Of a stretch of 64,000 bases of DNA, positions 12,167 to 24,202 are shown one piece after another (the stretch's first letter is position 1; each line of letters begins with the position of its first letter). A program made the position numbers and the translations under genes. Origin of the DNA: Lactuca virosa (Eukaryota; Streptophyta; Magnoliopsida; Asterales; Asteraceae); the NCBI GenBank assembly GCA_928212115.1, contig CAKMRJ010003334.1, positions 96,733,070 through 96,797,069 of the forward strand, given 5' to 3'. A model generated the notes under the pieces. That model ran no database searches, was not told where the DNA came from, and saw only the letters and a program-made list of their open reading frames with translations.

Positions 12167-12918
12167 TGTTGGATTAATGTCTAAGTCCATAACTATATTT
12201 GGTATGTACTTGACCCGACCCGGCATGGTCCATTTGGGTTGCACTTCACCGGCACAATTTATATGGATAGTCTTTTGAGAATAGTATATTTATGATTTAT
12301 ATTAATATATTATAAGTTCTAATATATTAATATGGAATCATATTATTTAATTAGTATTGATCAAGAATTAATTTAGAATTAATTAAGTGATCAAAAAGAA
12401 CTAATTAAATATGGACTCTTAGATATATGGAATGGGCCAAGTTCATTTAGGTTGGGCTAAGCTTTCGTGGATGGTCCATGGAGCTTTTAAGCCATGGATC
12501 CTATGTAAATGAAAGGTCATGGGTATTAGGGTTTACATGGATGTAACCCTAATCCTCCATAATATATAAAGGGGTCCTTGGCTCACAAAATTGGCACAAG
12601 TTTATGAAAATAAGAGTGGGCCGATTTTAGTGTGCATACATATTCTCTCAAGTTCTTCCAAGGTGTTTTGGTGATTTGTGATTCCATTTGAGGCTTCCAC
12701 ACTATTAGGGCTAAGCTCTTAAAGCTTGAAGACATCAAGCTACATCAGAAGGTATGTCATCTAACTAGAACTTTGTAGTATAGGTGCTTCATAATATGCT
12801 AGTTAGGATGAAACCTTGGAATAGTTAATATTTGCATGTATAATAGAGAAAACATAGATCCAAGGTTTATAGGGTTGCATGTACACCATAGGAGTGTTAG
12901 AATGCTCAAAACCCAACA
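12167..12918 (+). mobile_element. C-family copia LTR inside element A
   Basis: It starts TGTTGGATTAATGTC and ends CTCAAAACCCAACA. A PPT precedes it, so it is a 3' LTR with only a few dozen bases of its own element left. Homology with element B resumes at 12919 (CTTTTCAAGTCCTG, compare 23511). Confidence 0.85.
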
Positions 12919-14673
12919 CTTTTCAAGTCCTGAAACTTGTGGGATAGGGAGAATTATTGGAGGAGGTGGAGGAAGTGAAACATGATTTCAAGTCACATTA
13001 ATGCACAACAAAGGGGATTAATCTTCACCTTGATTGCCATGTGGGATATCATATTCAATAGGAAAGCTTGTTCCTTAATGATTTGGGAAGACCATAGTTG
13101 TCTTAACTAGACATCTATAATGGGAGAAATTCAAGTTTAGTTGATTTAAACTCCTTAATATAACACCCAATATGAAATATTAAGGCTAGGATCCAACAAC
13201 CTATTTATAACCAGAAGAGGGATGCCGTAATCCAAGCTATAAAATAGTTGAAGGTAGGTAAATGACGATTTACCAATTTCCACCATCAAACGAAATATAA
13301 TTAAGTTTAATTGGATTTGAAACTCCTAGTTCTTTTGAGATACATTGAACTTTCAATGGCATGTTTGAATCTCGATTGTGCCCTCTCAAGTTTGTGACTG
13401 GGATGTCGAGGATCACAAACAAGGTGTGAATAACCATGCAAATTGACTTGGTAACCTCAACTTTATCACCTAATTGATGTGCCGGTTAACCACGCACGCT
13501 CCACCAATCTATGATAAACTTAAGTTACCCTTCGCCACACATTGTAAGTCCCATGTTAGTGTGTCGGTTAACCACACATGCTCCACTAACGACTTAACAA
13601 AGGTGCAAAGTGTAATTTAATGGGTTAGCACCATTTCACATTTTCCTAAGTAACTAAGATTGGGAATTTATAAGTATTTAGTTACTTAGTATTTATCATT
13701 ATACTTTTAATGAAGGGAGAATTATAGTCCTTATCCTACCCGTTCGGCTAACGACCCTCCACCAGTCAAGGAAGTGATGGGTGAGAGTGGACACCCATTA
13801 AACTGTCATTTTATAGGCAGTAACCTTATACCCCCCTTATAGACCGGGCTTCGTGAATGATGCCTACTAACGGTAAGATTGACTTTATCTTATACATATC
13901 TATATAATTAAAATTATAATAATAGTATAAGGGTTGAATTTTAAACTTTTAAAATTCTAGGGTTTCATTTGGAATTAAAGCATTCATAAGCAAAACTTTA
14001 CAAATTCCAAAACTTGAGGGCAAGTATTGAAACTCTTCAAAAACTTTTCAATTCCATAACTTATGTATTTTAAAGTAGTTTTTAATGAAAAACTCTTCAA
14101 TTTCCATAACTTGAGGACAAGTTATGGAAGACTTTAAAGCATTTAAAAATGAGACTCTTCACTTTCATAACTTATGGAAATCTTATGAGTGTTTAAAAAA
14201 ACATAAATGTGACTTTTCATATAACTTGAGGACAAGTTACAAAAACACATTCTCTGAATAACTTTTAGATCAATATGGATTAAAAACACATTATCTCGTG
14301 TTTTTTCTATTAATCTAAGCTAACTCATAAGAACAAGATAATTCAAATCATCAATCTTCAAGAAATTAGCATGAACATAAAACTAATACAAATCTTGAAA
14401 TTATGATAATTATCTTTGAAATTGGATTAGCATGAACATTACCACATCAAAAACAGGTTTATAAGTTCAAAAACAGCTTAGGGTAATGTTCCTAGTCCAA
14501 TTCTAGCCAAAACAGTCGAAGATATGCTGTCTAGGGGTCCAAATCGTCGAGTGCATGAACCAACTCGACTAGTTGGGTGAATTTTGCCTTGGACTCGGCG
14601 AGTCTGCTGTTCAGACAGCAAAAAACTTCGTTTTTTCAGCAATTTTAGCAAGTATAACAAGAAAACAAGTCTA
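12919..14673 (-). other. Leader/gag-side non-coding region of element A, hairpin-rich
   Basis: This lies between the decayed gag and the PBS on the minus strand. It has no open frame but is dense in short inverted repeats: CCTTAATAT/ATATTAAGG at 13153-13184, GGTAAAT/ATTTACC at 13257-13274, AAGTAACTAA/TTAGTTACTT near 13648-13690, and CCATAACTTG/CAAGTTATGG at 14104-14127. The constant-loop modules at about 13197-13250, 13462-13518 and 13520-13620 lie here. Confidence 0.6.
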
Positions 14674-14687
14674 GGCTTTGATACCAC
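14674..14687 (-). promoter_or_regulatory. tRNA primer-binding site of element A
   Basis: The reverse complement is GTGGTATCAAAGCC, one base different from the standard iMet site GTGGTATCAGAGCC, and it abuts the 5' LTR. Confidence 0.85.
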
Positions 14688-15462
14688 TGTTGGGTTTTGA
14701 GCATTCTAACACTCCTAAGGTGTACATGCAATCCTAAATACCTTGGATCTATGTTTTCTCTATTATACATGCAAATATCAATTTTCCAAGGTATTACCCT
14801 AACTAGCATACAATCATATGTACTAGAATGACAAAACTAGATAGAATACATACCTCTTTGTTGTAGCTTGATTCCATGGAGATTAAGAGCCTAGTGCCCC
14901 AAGTGTGACACCTCAAATGGTTCACACAACACCATGAACATCTTGGAATAACCATGAGAGAGGATACTTGACTCATAGAAATTGGCTTGCCCTCTTGTGT
15001 ATGAACTAGTCCCAATTTCACCAACCAATGGGGTCTTTATATAGTGTGCACATTAGGGTTACACCATGTAACCCATGACTTTACCCATTCCTTATGCTCC
15101 ATGGGTTTTAACCTCCATGGAGCATCCATGGATCACTCCATGGGTTTATCCCAACATAATGAAGCATGGATCATAAGCCCATATATATAAGAATCAATGA
15201 TTTACACAATCAATCCCCATATATTTAATTAGTCTCTTTTGATCACTAAATTAATTCCAAATTAATTATTGATCAATATTAATTAAATAATATGATTTCA
15301 TATTAATATATTAGAACTTATAATATATTAATATGTCACAAATATCCTATACTCACAAAAGGTCTATCCAAATGTCCTGATGCCATGCAACCCAAATGGA
15401 CCATGCCGGGTCGGGTCAATTATATACCAATTATAGTTATGGACTTAGACACTAATACAACA
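14688..15462 (-). repeat. 5' LTR of element A
   Basis: It starts TGTTGGGTTTTGAGC and ends CACTAATACAACA. It is close to the LTR at 6820-7589, with visible scattered differences and small indels. Confidence 0.92.
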
Positions 15463-15467
15463 CGTAC

Positions 15468-16569
15468 ACCCATGATGGCCGTGAACCCTTGCCCTTATGA
15501 AGGGTATCCCTTCATTTCTAGTCATTTCTTACACTTCCAAGACTAGAAAATCGATTTCTATCTCAACTATCACCGATTTCTTCATCCTAATCCTCCAAAA
15601 TCGTAAGTGATTCTTCTACCCTTCTTGATATCTTCCTTAGTGTTGTAAACATCTCTTGATTCATCCATGAAAACATCTTTTTATGTTAGATATTTAAACA
15701 TTCATCCATTTCACCAAAAACACACACTTGTTCTTGGTGGCTGTGAACCCCCTTCAAGCCTCAAAATCGTAAGTATCCTTTCCTTATGCTTAGTATACGT
15801 TAGGAACTCTTATTAAACACCCTAAAAACGACCATAACTCAAGAACAAAAGGAGTGTACGGCCGTACACCCTTGCATGGCCGTACACCCCTCAAAACACT
15901 CCAAAAGGGCTTCCAAAAAGAGAACTTAGTGCACATTCTTGTTGAGCAATGGACCCTCTAACTTCCCCATGGTTCAAACACCCTCTTGTGCATGTTTTAC
16001 CATGAGTGTATGGCCATACACTCCATGGCTGTACACTCCATGGTTTGGCCGTATACACCCTTTAATGAATCACATGTGATTCTAACACTTAGTCCAAGTG
16101 TTTCCTAGTCCCTAAGGGTGTTTCCTTGCATGTTAGTTGCTTTTAAACACTAAATTCATGCCAATATATGCCATTATATTTCATTTAGTACTCGTTTGTG
16201 TCTTGGGACTTCATTCGTGTAACTTTTCATCCTTACACGAATCTGCAATTGAATCACCCACATAAGGTGAGTCCATACCCCTATAATCAATCTTTTAAGT
16301 ATTTTGAGATGCTTTTAAGGAGGGAATACAAGTTGAACACAATGATAATTGTGTAAATGTTTTGTTATAAACATCATTTTAAAGGATTGCTTATGTTTTC
16401 ATGAGTGATCAAAACATTTCAAAAACTCTTTTTAAGTTATGTTACTTTATAGTTTATAAACTCCGTTTTTAATGTACAATCATAACTTAGTAGATAAATG
16501 AGTCTTTTATTCAAGTCAGTAACAGTTCGAGTAAACATACAAGTAAACTATATAGGTATAGTTTAGAGG
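15468..16569 (+). other. LTR F interior with GTACGGCCGTAC palindromes
   Basis: Non-coding. Palindromes GTGTACGGCCGTACAC (about 15854) and GTGTATGGCCATACAC (about 16006) stand close together with near-copies to about 16060. The first join with 6819 also restores such a motif (GTGTACGACCGTAC). No gene is visible. Confidence 0.55.
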
Positions 16570-16770
16570 TTCAGTTTACACTAGAACAGAGAGAGCATAC
16601 TAGACACTATAACATATAGAACATACTATAAAGAGAAACAGGGAGGAAGATACAATACACTAGAACATAGAGAACATACTATAAAGAGAAACAGGGAGGA
16701 ATATACAATACACTATGACAGAGAGAACATACTATACACTATAACAGAGAGAACATACTATACACTATAA
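16570..16770 (+). repeat. Minisatellite of AGAACATACTATA units
   Basis: Short, imperfect direct repeats of AGAGAACATACTATA and AAGAGAAACAGGGAGGA are arranged in tandem. They lie within LTR F. Confidence 0.75.
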
Positions 16771-17250
16771 CTGAAGAACAAATCATGATTAACAAAATTA
16801 TACCAATGATCACTAACTCATTGTTCTAAACAAAAGGTGATAATAAAAGCGGTATACAAGATCAAGATAACTTTAATGTGAGACTATTTCACAGCTTAGC
16901 AATTCGTTTGCCGAAGTCGCGTTTTGTAACCAGAGACTCTTGCAGGGAGAGCGTATAGTATGGTTACAACCACATCACATTATGACCTTAATAAAACAAA
17001 CTGGTTTTAAGGTAGTCAATACTTCAGTATGTCATTTTAAAAGACAACTGTATACTTACAATTTTCCCATTACTTTCATATTGTGAAATTCTCACTTGAA
17101 AGATAATGCAAACTATTTTCAAGTTAAGATAGTTATAAACTAGGGAAAACTTACATCATTACAAGCGACAAACAGAACAGTCGAGTCTAGTACATTCAGT
17201 AGGAAGGGGCCTATAATGCTAAATTTATGATTCCTTAGTTTATACATCAG

Positions 17251-17372
17251 GAATATATAATAATCGGATCCGACAAGTAGTAAGATGTGTGATTTCCGCT
17301 TCATTTCTTGTTCCTTGTTTGGTTGTGGGCTTAGAGCAGATTCACCCAGCCTACTATCTATGCGATCTTAGC

Positions 17373-17432
<60 letters not shown>

Positions 17433-18060
17433 TATATATATATTCCGTATACACCAAGTATTAAGGAGTATCAGGTATGGCCAGGTCATAGTATACTACT
17501 TCAATACACCGTTTTCTAGTACACAACATACTTTTCAAATGGAACATTTGGTAGACAGAATTAGAAACTTACCAGTAAAAGGTTTAATCCATTTTATTAG
17601 ACCAGTATAACTTAAAGGACCTTAGGTGGTTAATTCTATAATACCTTGTTTCTACATCAGGGTTATATATAATTAATATCCGATAGGTAGTTGAATGTGT
17701 GCTTTCCGCCTCCATTTCTGTTCCTTGTTTGGTTGTGGGCTTAGGGCAGATTCACACAATAACTATCTGTTCGATATTAGATTATATATAGCTAGTAAAA
17801 CTAAGTGATTATAGACGAAGCGAACTATTGTGGTTACATAAAAATCTTAAGTTTTCTTAAAGAATCTTTTCATCAAATATAAAGGAACTATTATAGTTAA
17901 CTCCGTGAGTACCAAGTGAATACGCTAGGGTTATATACAACGATGATCTAACAAACAATGGGATGTGTGCCTTCCGCCTTATTACCTGTTCCTTGTTTGG
18001 TTGTGTGCTTAGGGCAGATACACACAATCGATTGCTTGTTTACTCTGGGTTTTATATAAC
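17251..18060 (+). repeat. Three hairpins with constant 64-nt loops
   Basis: Units are at 17251-17380, 17661-17790 and 17928-18060. Each has a loop of exactly 64 nt (17285-17348, 17695-17758, 17963-18026) starting ATGTGTG and ending near CACCCA/CACACA, with a shared core TGTTCCTTGTTTGGTTGTG. Each loop is flanked by arms of about 30 nt that pair with each other but differ between units. Confidence 0.7.
17372..17442. repeat. TA microsatellite
   Basis: A near-pure TA tract just beyond the right arm of the first hairpin unit. Confidence 0.9.
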
Positions 18061-18355
18061 TTGTATCCATTTAGTACTCATAGAAAGGATTGTAGAGTCA
18101 TTTTTACTTATCTTTCATCAAAGCAGGAAATATAGGATTTTCTGGAGGAACATGCGAACTTTTCTAAAAGAACTTACAACTTACTTACATCACTAAAATC
18201 TTATGAACTCACCAACTTAAATGCTGATCTACTCTTTCAAAATAACTTGTATTCTCAGGAGACCAGTAGACATGTACGCGCACTGGGATTCAGAAGATGG
18301 AGCATAATAGCTTCATGTCTTGTTTTGTTATTTACTTTGTAGTCTATGTTATGTG

Positions 18356-18893
18356 TGTTGGGTTTTGTGCATTCTAACACTCCTAAGGTGTTCATGCAAC
18401 CCTAAATACCTTGGATCTATGTTTTCACTAATTATACATATAAATGGTTTCCAAGGTATTAAACCTACAACTGGCATGCATTTGATATAAACCATATAAT
18501 ATACTGGTTAGGATAACATACATTTTGATGGAGCTTGAAGTCTTGATGTATCTAGCCTTAAGAGCTTAGCCCCAATAGTGTGGAAGCCTCAAGTCGAATC
18601 ACAAATCACCATCAACAACTTGGAAGAACTTGAGAGAATATGGAGCTCACTAAAATCGGCCACCTTTTCTTACACACACACTAGTGCCCATTTTGTGAGC
18701 CAAGGACCCCTTTATATATTATGGATGATAAGGTTTACATCCATGTAAACCCTAATACCCATGACCTTTCATTTACATAGGATCCATGGGTTAAAAGCTC
18801 CATGGACTATCCATGGACTTCCATACACTTTTAGCCCATCCTAAATAAACCTTGTCCCATTCCATATATATATATATATATATAGATATATAT

Positions 18894-18930
<37 letters not shown>

Positions 18931-19178
18931 AGTCCATATTTAATTAGTCTCTTTTGATCACTAAATTAGTTCCAAATTAATTATTGATCAATACTAATTA
19001 AATAATATGATCTCATATTAATATATTATAACTTATAATATATTAATAAATCATAAATATCCTTTTCTCATAAGTCTATCCATACAAATTGTTCTGGTGA
19101 AGTGCAACCCAAATGGACCATGCCGGGTCGGGTCAAGTCATGTCAATTATAGTTATGAACTTAGACACTAATCCAACA
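18356..19178 (-). repeat. 3' LTR of element B
   Basis: It starts TGTTGGGTTTTGTGC and ends CACTAATCCAACA. It contains a TA tract at about 18863-18930. Confidence 0.92.
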
Positions 19179-19201
19179 GTCTCCCACTTGGATAAGTCTA
19201 A
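19179..19201 (-). promoter_or_regulatory. Polypurine tract of element B
   Basis: The reverse complement is CTTATCCAAGTGGGAGAC, abutting the 3' LTR. Confidence 0.85.
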
Positions 19202-22200
19202 TAACTATTATGGCAAGTACGACTTCATAACCCGACTAGCAATCGTAGCTCTTAAAGCCGTTGTCGAGCTCTGAACAAATCAAATGACGCGTCCATTAGA
19301 TAAGTGATCATATATTCCTCCATTTTAGATATCATATGGACTGAGACATGGATTATAATCATTCTCTCTGTCCATTTGTTTTTTCCCGATTTTCGATTTA
19401 TGACAACTGACTAATTGAACAAATTAAATCAGTCCAGACTTAGCCAAGCACTTAGGGTGTCATCACTAAATCATCGAGGGGCCCACACATATCGCTTTTA
19501 TCCCTTTAAGGGTAAAAGTAATGGATAAACTTTGACTCATATGCTTTTACTAACTACTTGTTGAATCATACACAAATGCACGTTTTATAACATCGAGTTA
19601 CCAATGCATTTTCGTGCAATCAATGTATAACCAACTCATAGTCAACAACTCATATCTCTAGGTTTGAAGAATATAAGATATTATCGTCTCATGATTCACT
19701 CGTGATAAAATCCATGAAGTGATTCAAATGAGCGTGGGTTTAATCCAATACTCAGAACTTATGAGCACTCATGAATGTTGTAGCAACCGTTGTTATGTCT
19801 AATGCACCTTAGACAAATCTTACAATCCAAATTCATGACAATATTGATTTAATACCTACTTCCAGTGTATTAATGACTGTGGATGGTTTGAATAACTTAG
19901 TCATTCGGGAAGAATGACCTAATTATTCTGGAAATCAAAACATGCAAAGTGAAACATAAGAATAATACTAATCCTATATGGCCCCAACACTTTGAGAGTA
20001 AATAAAACACCTTTTATCTAATCACCATATTGATTACTCATTATCCAATGTTTCGATTTTATCAACTTTATACTTGAATTTAAAAAACACTAGTTGTCCC
20101 ATGCTCCAAGCATGTACACTATGTTTTTTCTTAACACCAGTTATGCCATACACAAAGTATGCACACTATGTTTGTTTACGATCCTTACTTTGTGAAATAG
20201 ATCGATTGAACATAATTCCAATGATTCTCATTTCACACTCCCAAATCCTTATCGAAAAATGTAAGAATTCCAAATTCCTGCCATTTACCGAAATCTGTTA
20301 GATTTTAAACTTATATGCACTGATCCTCTGTAATGATTATGCACAAAGTCACAAGGACTTGTCACCAGACATTACAAAGTATTCCAGTGGAGATCAACTC
20401 CATGGAAACGAAGTCTCATATTCAAAGTACATTGCTTTGAACATCCTTCTTGCATTAAGTTTTCTAATCTTACACAGATCGAATAACTTCCACCTATGAG
20501 GATATTTCCATATTCCCATTTTGACTATCACTTCTGAACAAGAGGTGCCTCTTTTCATAATATGTCAATATGGTCCTTCCAAAATTAACACTATACTTCC
20601 AACTGTCCCTGAGCAACCAATCTTTGGTAAACCTTAGATTGTCCTCGAAAATTGTTTAATCATTTTAGTCATATCCAATTCTAGACCTTTTCCCTTCTTA
20701 ATGCCCCAGACATTTGGAAAATTTAGAAGGATAAATATTATAGCGCATGTAATCGATCCTATACCCGAAGCATATGGGACACGATTCATGCTATAAAAAA
20801 TTTTATTTGTCATGTTCTCACAATTCGAACTATGAAGAGGGATGTCGTAATCATAATCGAATTTGAGAACGCAACATATACAGAATTTCCTTATGTTGAA
20901 CCATTCCAACATAGCATTCATGTATATCCTTCACTAAAGTTGATTAAAATCTCAATCTAAGCTTGTAGAATTAGAATGAAGTATAAATCATCTCCCTTAA
21001 TTATAGAAAACAACTTTTCAAAACGAATTGAAACTTTTGTTTTCTATAATTAACATTGCTAACTTGCAACATAATAATCATGCTCCCACTAGTATAATGA
21101 TTATTATATTACTAGCATAACATTTATGCTCCCACTAGCTTTGACATGTATCCAAGAATCAGTTGGACTTCTAAAAATCAATACTTTATTGACTTTCTTT
21201 ACTAAAGTTCAGATTTCTGATACGATATGCTTTGATAGGATTTTATCAAAATCATACACCTTTCCTTAGATAGCTCACATGCGTGTCTAAATAATTATGA
21301 AGAGGGATATTGTAATCATAATGTTTAGACCTTTTTCCATTCTCACAAGTCCATGTTAGTGTGCCGGTTAACCACACGCGCTCCACTAATGACTTTGAGA
21401 ATGCAAATATCACAATTGCTATCTACTTAAAATCTACTTATTGAAAGCGTTTCCTCACCATCATTTTCATGAATCGGAGAGAAACCTTATGACACTTAGA
21501 TTTTTTATGGTGTATGTGTTCCTATCCATGTGAATTTGTCATAGACATAATCACAAGACAAGGTTAGTGACAAATCCAAACTCATATGGTCTGAACTTGC
21601 CCAATCTCATTTTTCTTGCCACCCGGCAGCACAAGGTCCTACCATCGCTTCCAGGTTGTTATGCAAACAATTGAGAACTTACAGAACTCACAAGCATAGT
21701 CAACTTAAACTGGAATGAGCACAGAAATATGTCAACACAATGGGTTACAAACCTCAGTTGTGGGCTAGTGATTAACAATACTCTTGATTAGTTCTTAAAA
21801 ACTTTCTCAAGATCTTTTAAGACTCCCACTGACCTCTTGACATATAAGATTCTCTTGTCAAGAACCATTCCTTGATAAAAACAAATATTCAAGAGTTAGT
21901 GTGGGTTCTTATCAAGTTAAACACTTCATACAATTGGTCTTAGTTGGTCTTTGTTTTATCCAAAACATCACAACTAACCAACTTCAGATGTACAAGAATA
22001 GGAAACATCTTACTCTACATTTGACAAGTGTTATAAACTTTCTAATGATTATGTCACTCAAGTTACAATCTTAGAGTATGACTCTAAGACTTGATTTTGG
22101 AACGAAGTATGATTTATCTTTTGATTTAACCATTTCAACAATTCATGATTTCTCTCCTTAGCCAAACAAATGCACTAAGGTGTCTTTAGAGGATCAATTG

Positions 22201-23014
22201 TGATATGGTTTTATAATCACTAAGATAATCATAAAACAAGATACTCAAGTACTCTCCCATCTCTTCAGATTGGAGAAAATTTTATCTTTCTGCCTAATTT
22301 GATTCTTCTTATCCGTCCTGCCATACATTGAAACTTTTCCAATGTTTCAGAATTACACTTAAACTTGTAAGTATAACCATATTTACTAAACTTTAGTAAA
22401 TCATGACGAATAATCTTATCGATCTTTGTGGTGGACCTGACCAGCGCACAACCTAGTGTACCCAATCCTTCAGTCCTTCACTTGACTCACACATACATGT
22501 GAACAAGGAATTAGTCTTAATTTCCCAAAAATGAAAATTCTCACTCATCATACAATACTACTTGCATGATTCCAAGTTTCTGTCCAACTGAAACTTGGGT
22601 GATGAAAATCTTTCCTTATTTGGTAAATTATGACACTACCACAAATGAAAGAATCAAATCCATTTCCCAATATTGCTTATCAATGGAAACATATAAACAA
22701 CAATTTTTCACAATTGCCATTGTAAGGATACTTAAAATAAATAAATCAAAATTTTTTCTTTTATTTTAAAACTTGCGAAAAAATCTTATCATTACAATGA
22801 AAATACATATGAAAACTATGTTGATATCTATTCCTAAGCAATCTATTGCAACTCTTAAGCAGTAGCTCAAAATTCTGATCATTATCAGCATACTCTTTCT
22901 TTAAGCTTCCTTTGATTTTCTAAAACATCAAAATGTAATTAGATTACATTATGTATTAAGAATCTCCAAAAGATACTTAATAGAGTTAGATAATGGACTT
23001 TACCTGAGGTAGAG
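19202..23014 (-). pseudogene. Decayed pol region of element B
   Basis: It is collinear with 7613-11430 of element A, with high identity and shared stops and indels. The TACATGTCAGAGC-type RT scrap lies near 21140 on the reverse strand. Hairpin modules lie at 20821-20865, 21287-21327 and 21338-21402. No pol frame is open. Confidence 0.7.
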
Positions 23015-23275
23015 TCAAGCTTTTGACTTTACCAGATCTTTTAGGTAAGTCTGGCAGTTTCGCAACCAATACCCCTTCTTTTGGCAAAAGAAACATATGG
23101 ACTCTTTGGAAATGGTACATAAAACTATCTCAGACTTATCCTTTCTCTTTACCATTAGGTCAAATGACTTGACCATGGCCGATCCCTTTCCATTGGGAAG
23201 AGAAAGCTTTTCTGGACTTCTAATGTTACCATTGTCAATGTCCATGGAAGTTTGGGAAGTTGATCTTCCAATCAT
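23015..23275 (-). pseudogene. gag zinc-knuckle remnant of element B
   Basis: The minus strand reads CFFCQKKGYWLRNCQTYL, which aligns with CFYCQNKGHWKRNCPKYL of element C. The knuckle's histidine is replaced by tyrosine, so metal binding is doubtful. The 86-codon frame is open by chance on both sides of this remnant. It is the best-preserved protein trace in elements A and B. Confidence 0.7.
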
Positions 23276-24022
23276 ATTTTGTTTTACCAGTGCCCCAAAT
23301 CATTGCCGATTTAGCAGCATCAAGCAAATATGTAAGATCATTAAGGGTCGTGTATTGATTTTTCATCAGGGAGTGACTAAAGAACCAAGTCAACAGCCAG
23401 CTACGTCGAGACTTCGACACCCGACTCTCCCGGCTTGCCAATATGTGACTTAACCTCCAAGATGTAAGCACATATAGTCTTTGCTTGCCAATAGGGATTG
23501 AGCGACTTAGAACTTTTCAAGTCCTGAAACTTGTGGGATAGGGAGAATTATTGGAGGAGGTGGAGGAAGTGAAGCATGATTTCCAGTCCCATTAATGCAC
23601 AACAAAGGGATTAATCTTTCACCTTGATTGCCTTGTGGGATATCATCTTCAATAGGAAAGCTTGTTCCTAAAGATTTGGGAAGACCATAGTTGTCTTAAC
23701 TAGACATCTATAATGGGAGAAATTTAAGTTTACTTGATTTAAAGTCCTTAATACAACACCCAATATGTAATATTAAGGCTAGGATCCAACAAACTATTTA
23801 TAACCGGAAGAGGGATGCCGTAATCCAAGCTATAAAATAGTTGAAGGTAGGTAAATGACGATTTACCAATTTCCACCATGAAAACGAAATATAATTAAGT
23901 TTTAATTGGATTTGAAACTCCTAGATCTTTTGAGATACATTCAACTTTCAATGACATTTTGAATCTCGATTGTGCCCTCTCAAGTTTGTGACTGGGATGC
24001 CGAGGATCACAAACAAGGTGTG

Positions 24023-24202
24023 AAATAGTCCCTGTGGTTTGGCTAAAATTGCGAGTTTGGTCCCTATGTTTTGTTTTGCACTCAGACTATCCCCACATTT
24101 TCTTTTTATTACCCGCCTGGTCCCTGGGTCCGTTAGTCGTCAATTCCAAACGTTAAGTCCCCCACGTGCTTCGCACATGAGGGGTATTTTCGTCATTTTA
24201 TA
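24023..24202 (+). repeat. Left terminal inverted repeat of MULE H
   Basis: It is the reverse complement of 35711-35890 with few differences, and includes CCCACGTGCTTCGCACATG and GTATTTTCGTCATTTTATA. Confidence 0.9.

Larger units (their letters stand above)
6820..15462 (-). mobile_element. Copia element A, coding-dead but with intact ends
   Basis: An 8.6 kb minus-strand element with LTRs at 6820-7589 and 14688-15462 and perfect five-base target duplications CGTAC (6815-6819 and 15463-15467). The PPT (7590-7612) and PBS (14674-14687) are present. The body aligns with element C on the reverse strand but no gag or pol frame survives. The same decayed body is shared with element B, so the decay preceded at least one of the transpositions. 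A chimeric insert occupies 11613-12918. Confidence 0.9.

Noticed and set aside
17289..17519. 76-codon frame with long Tyr/Ile run
   Set aside because: It is translation of a TA microsatellite.
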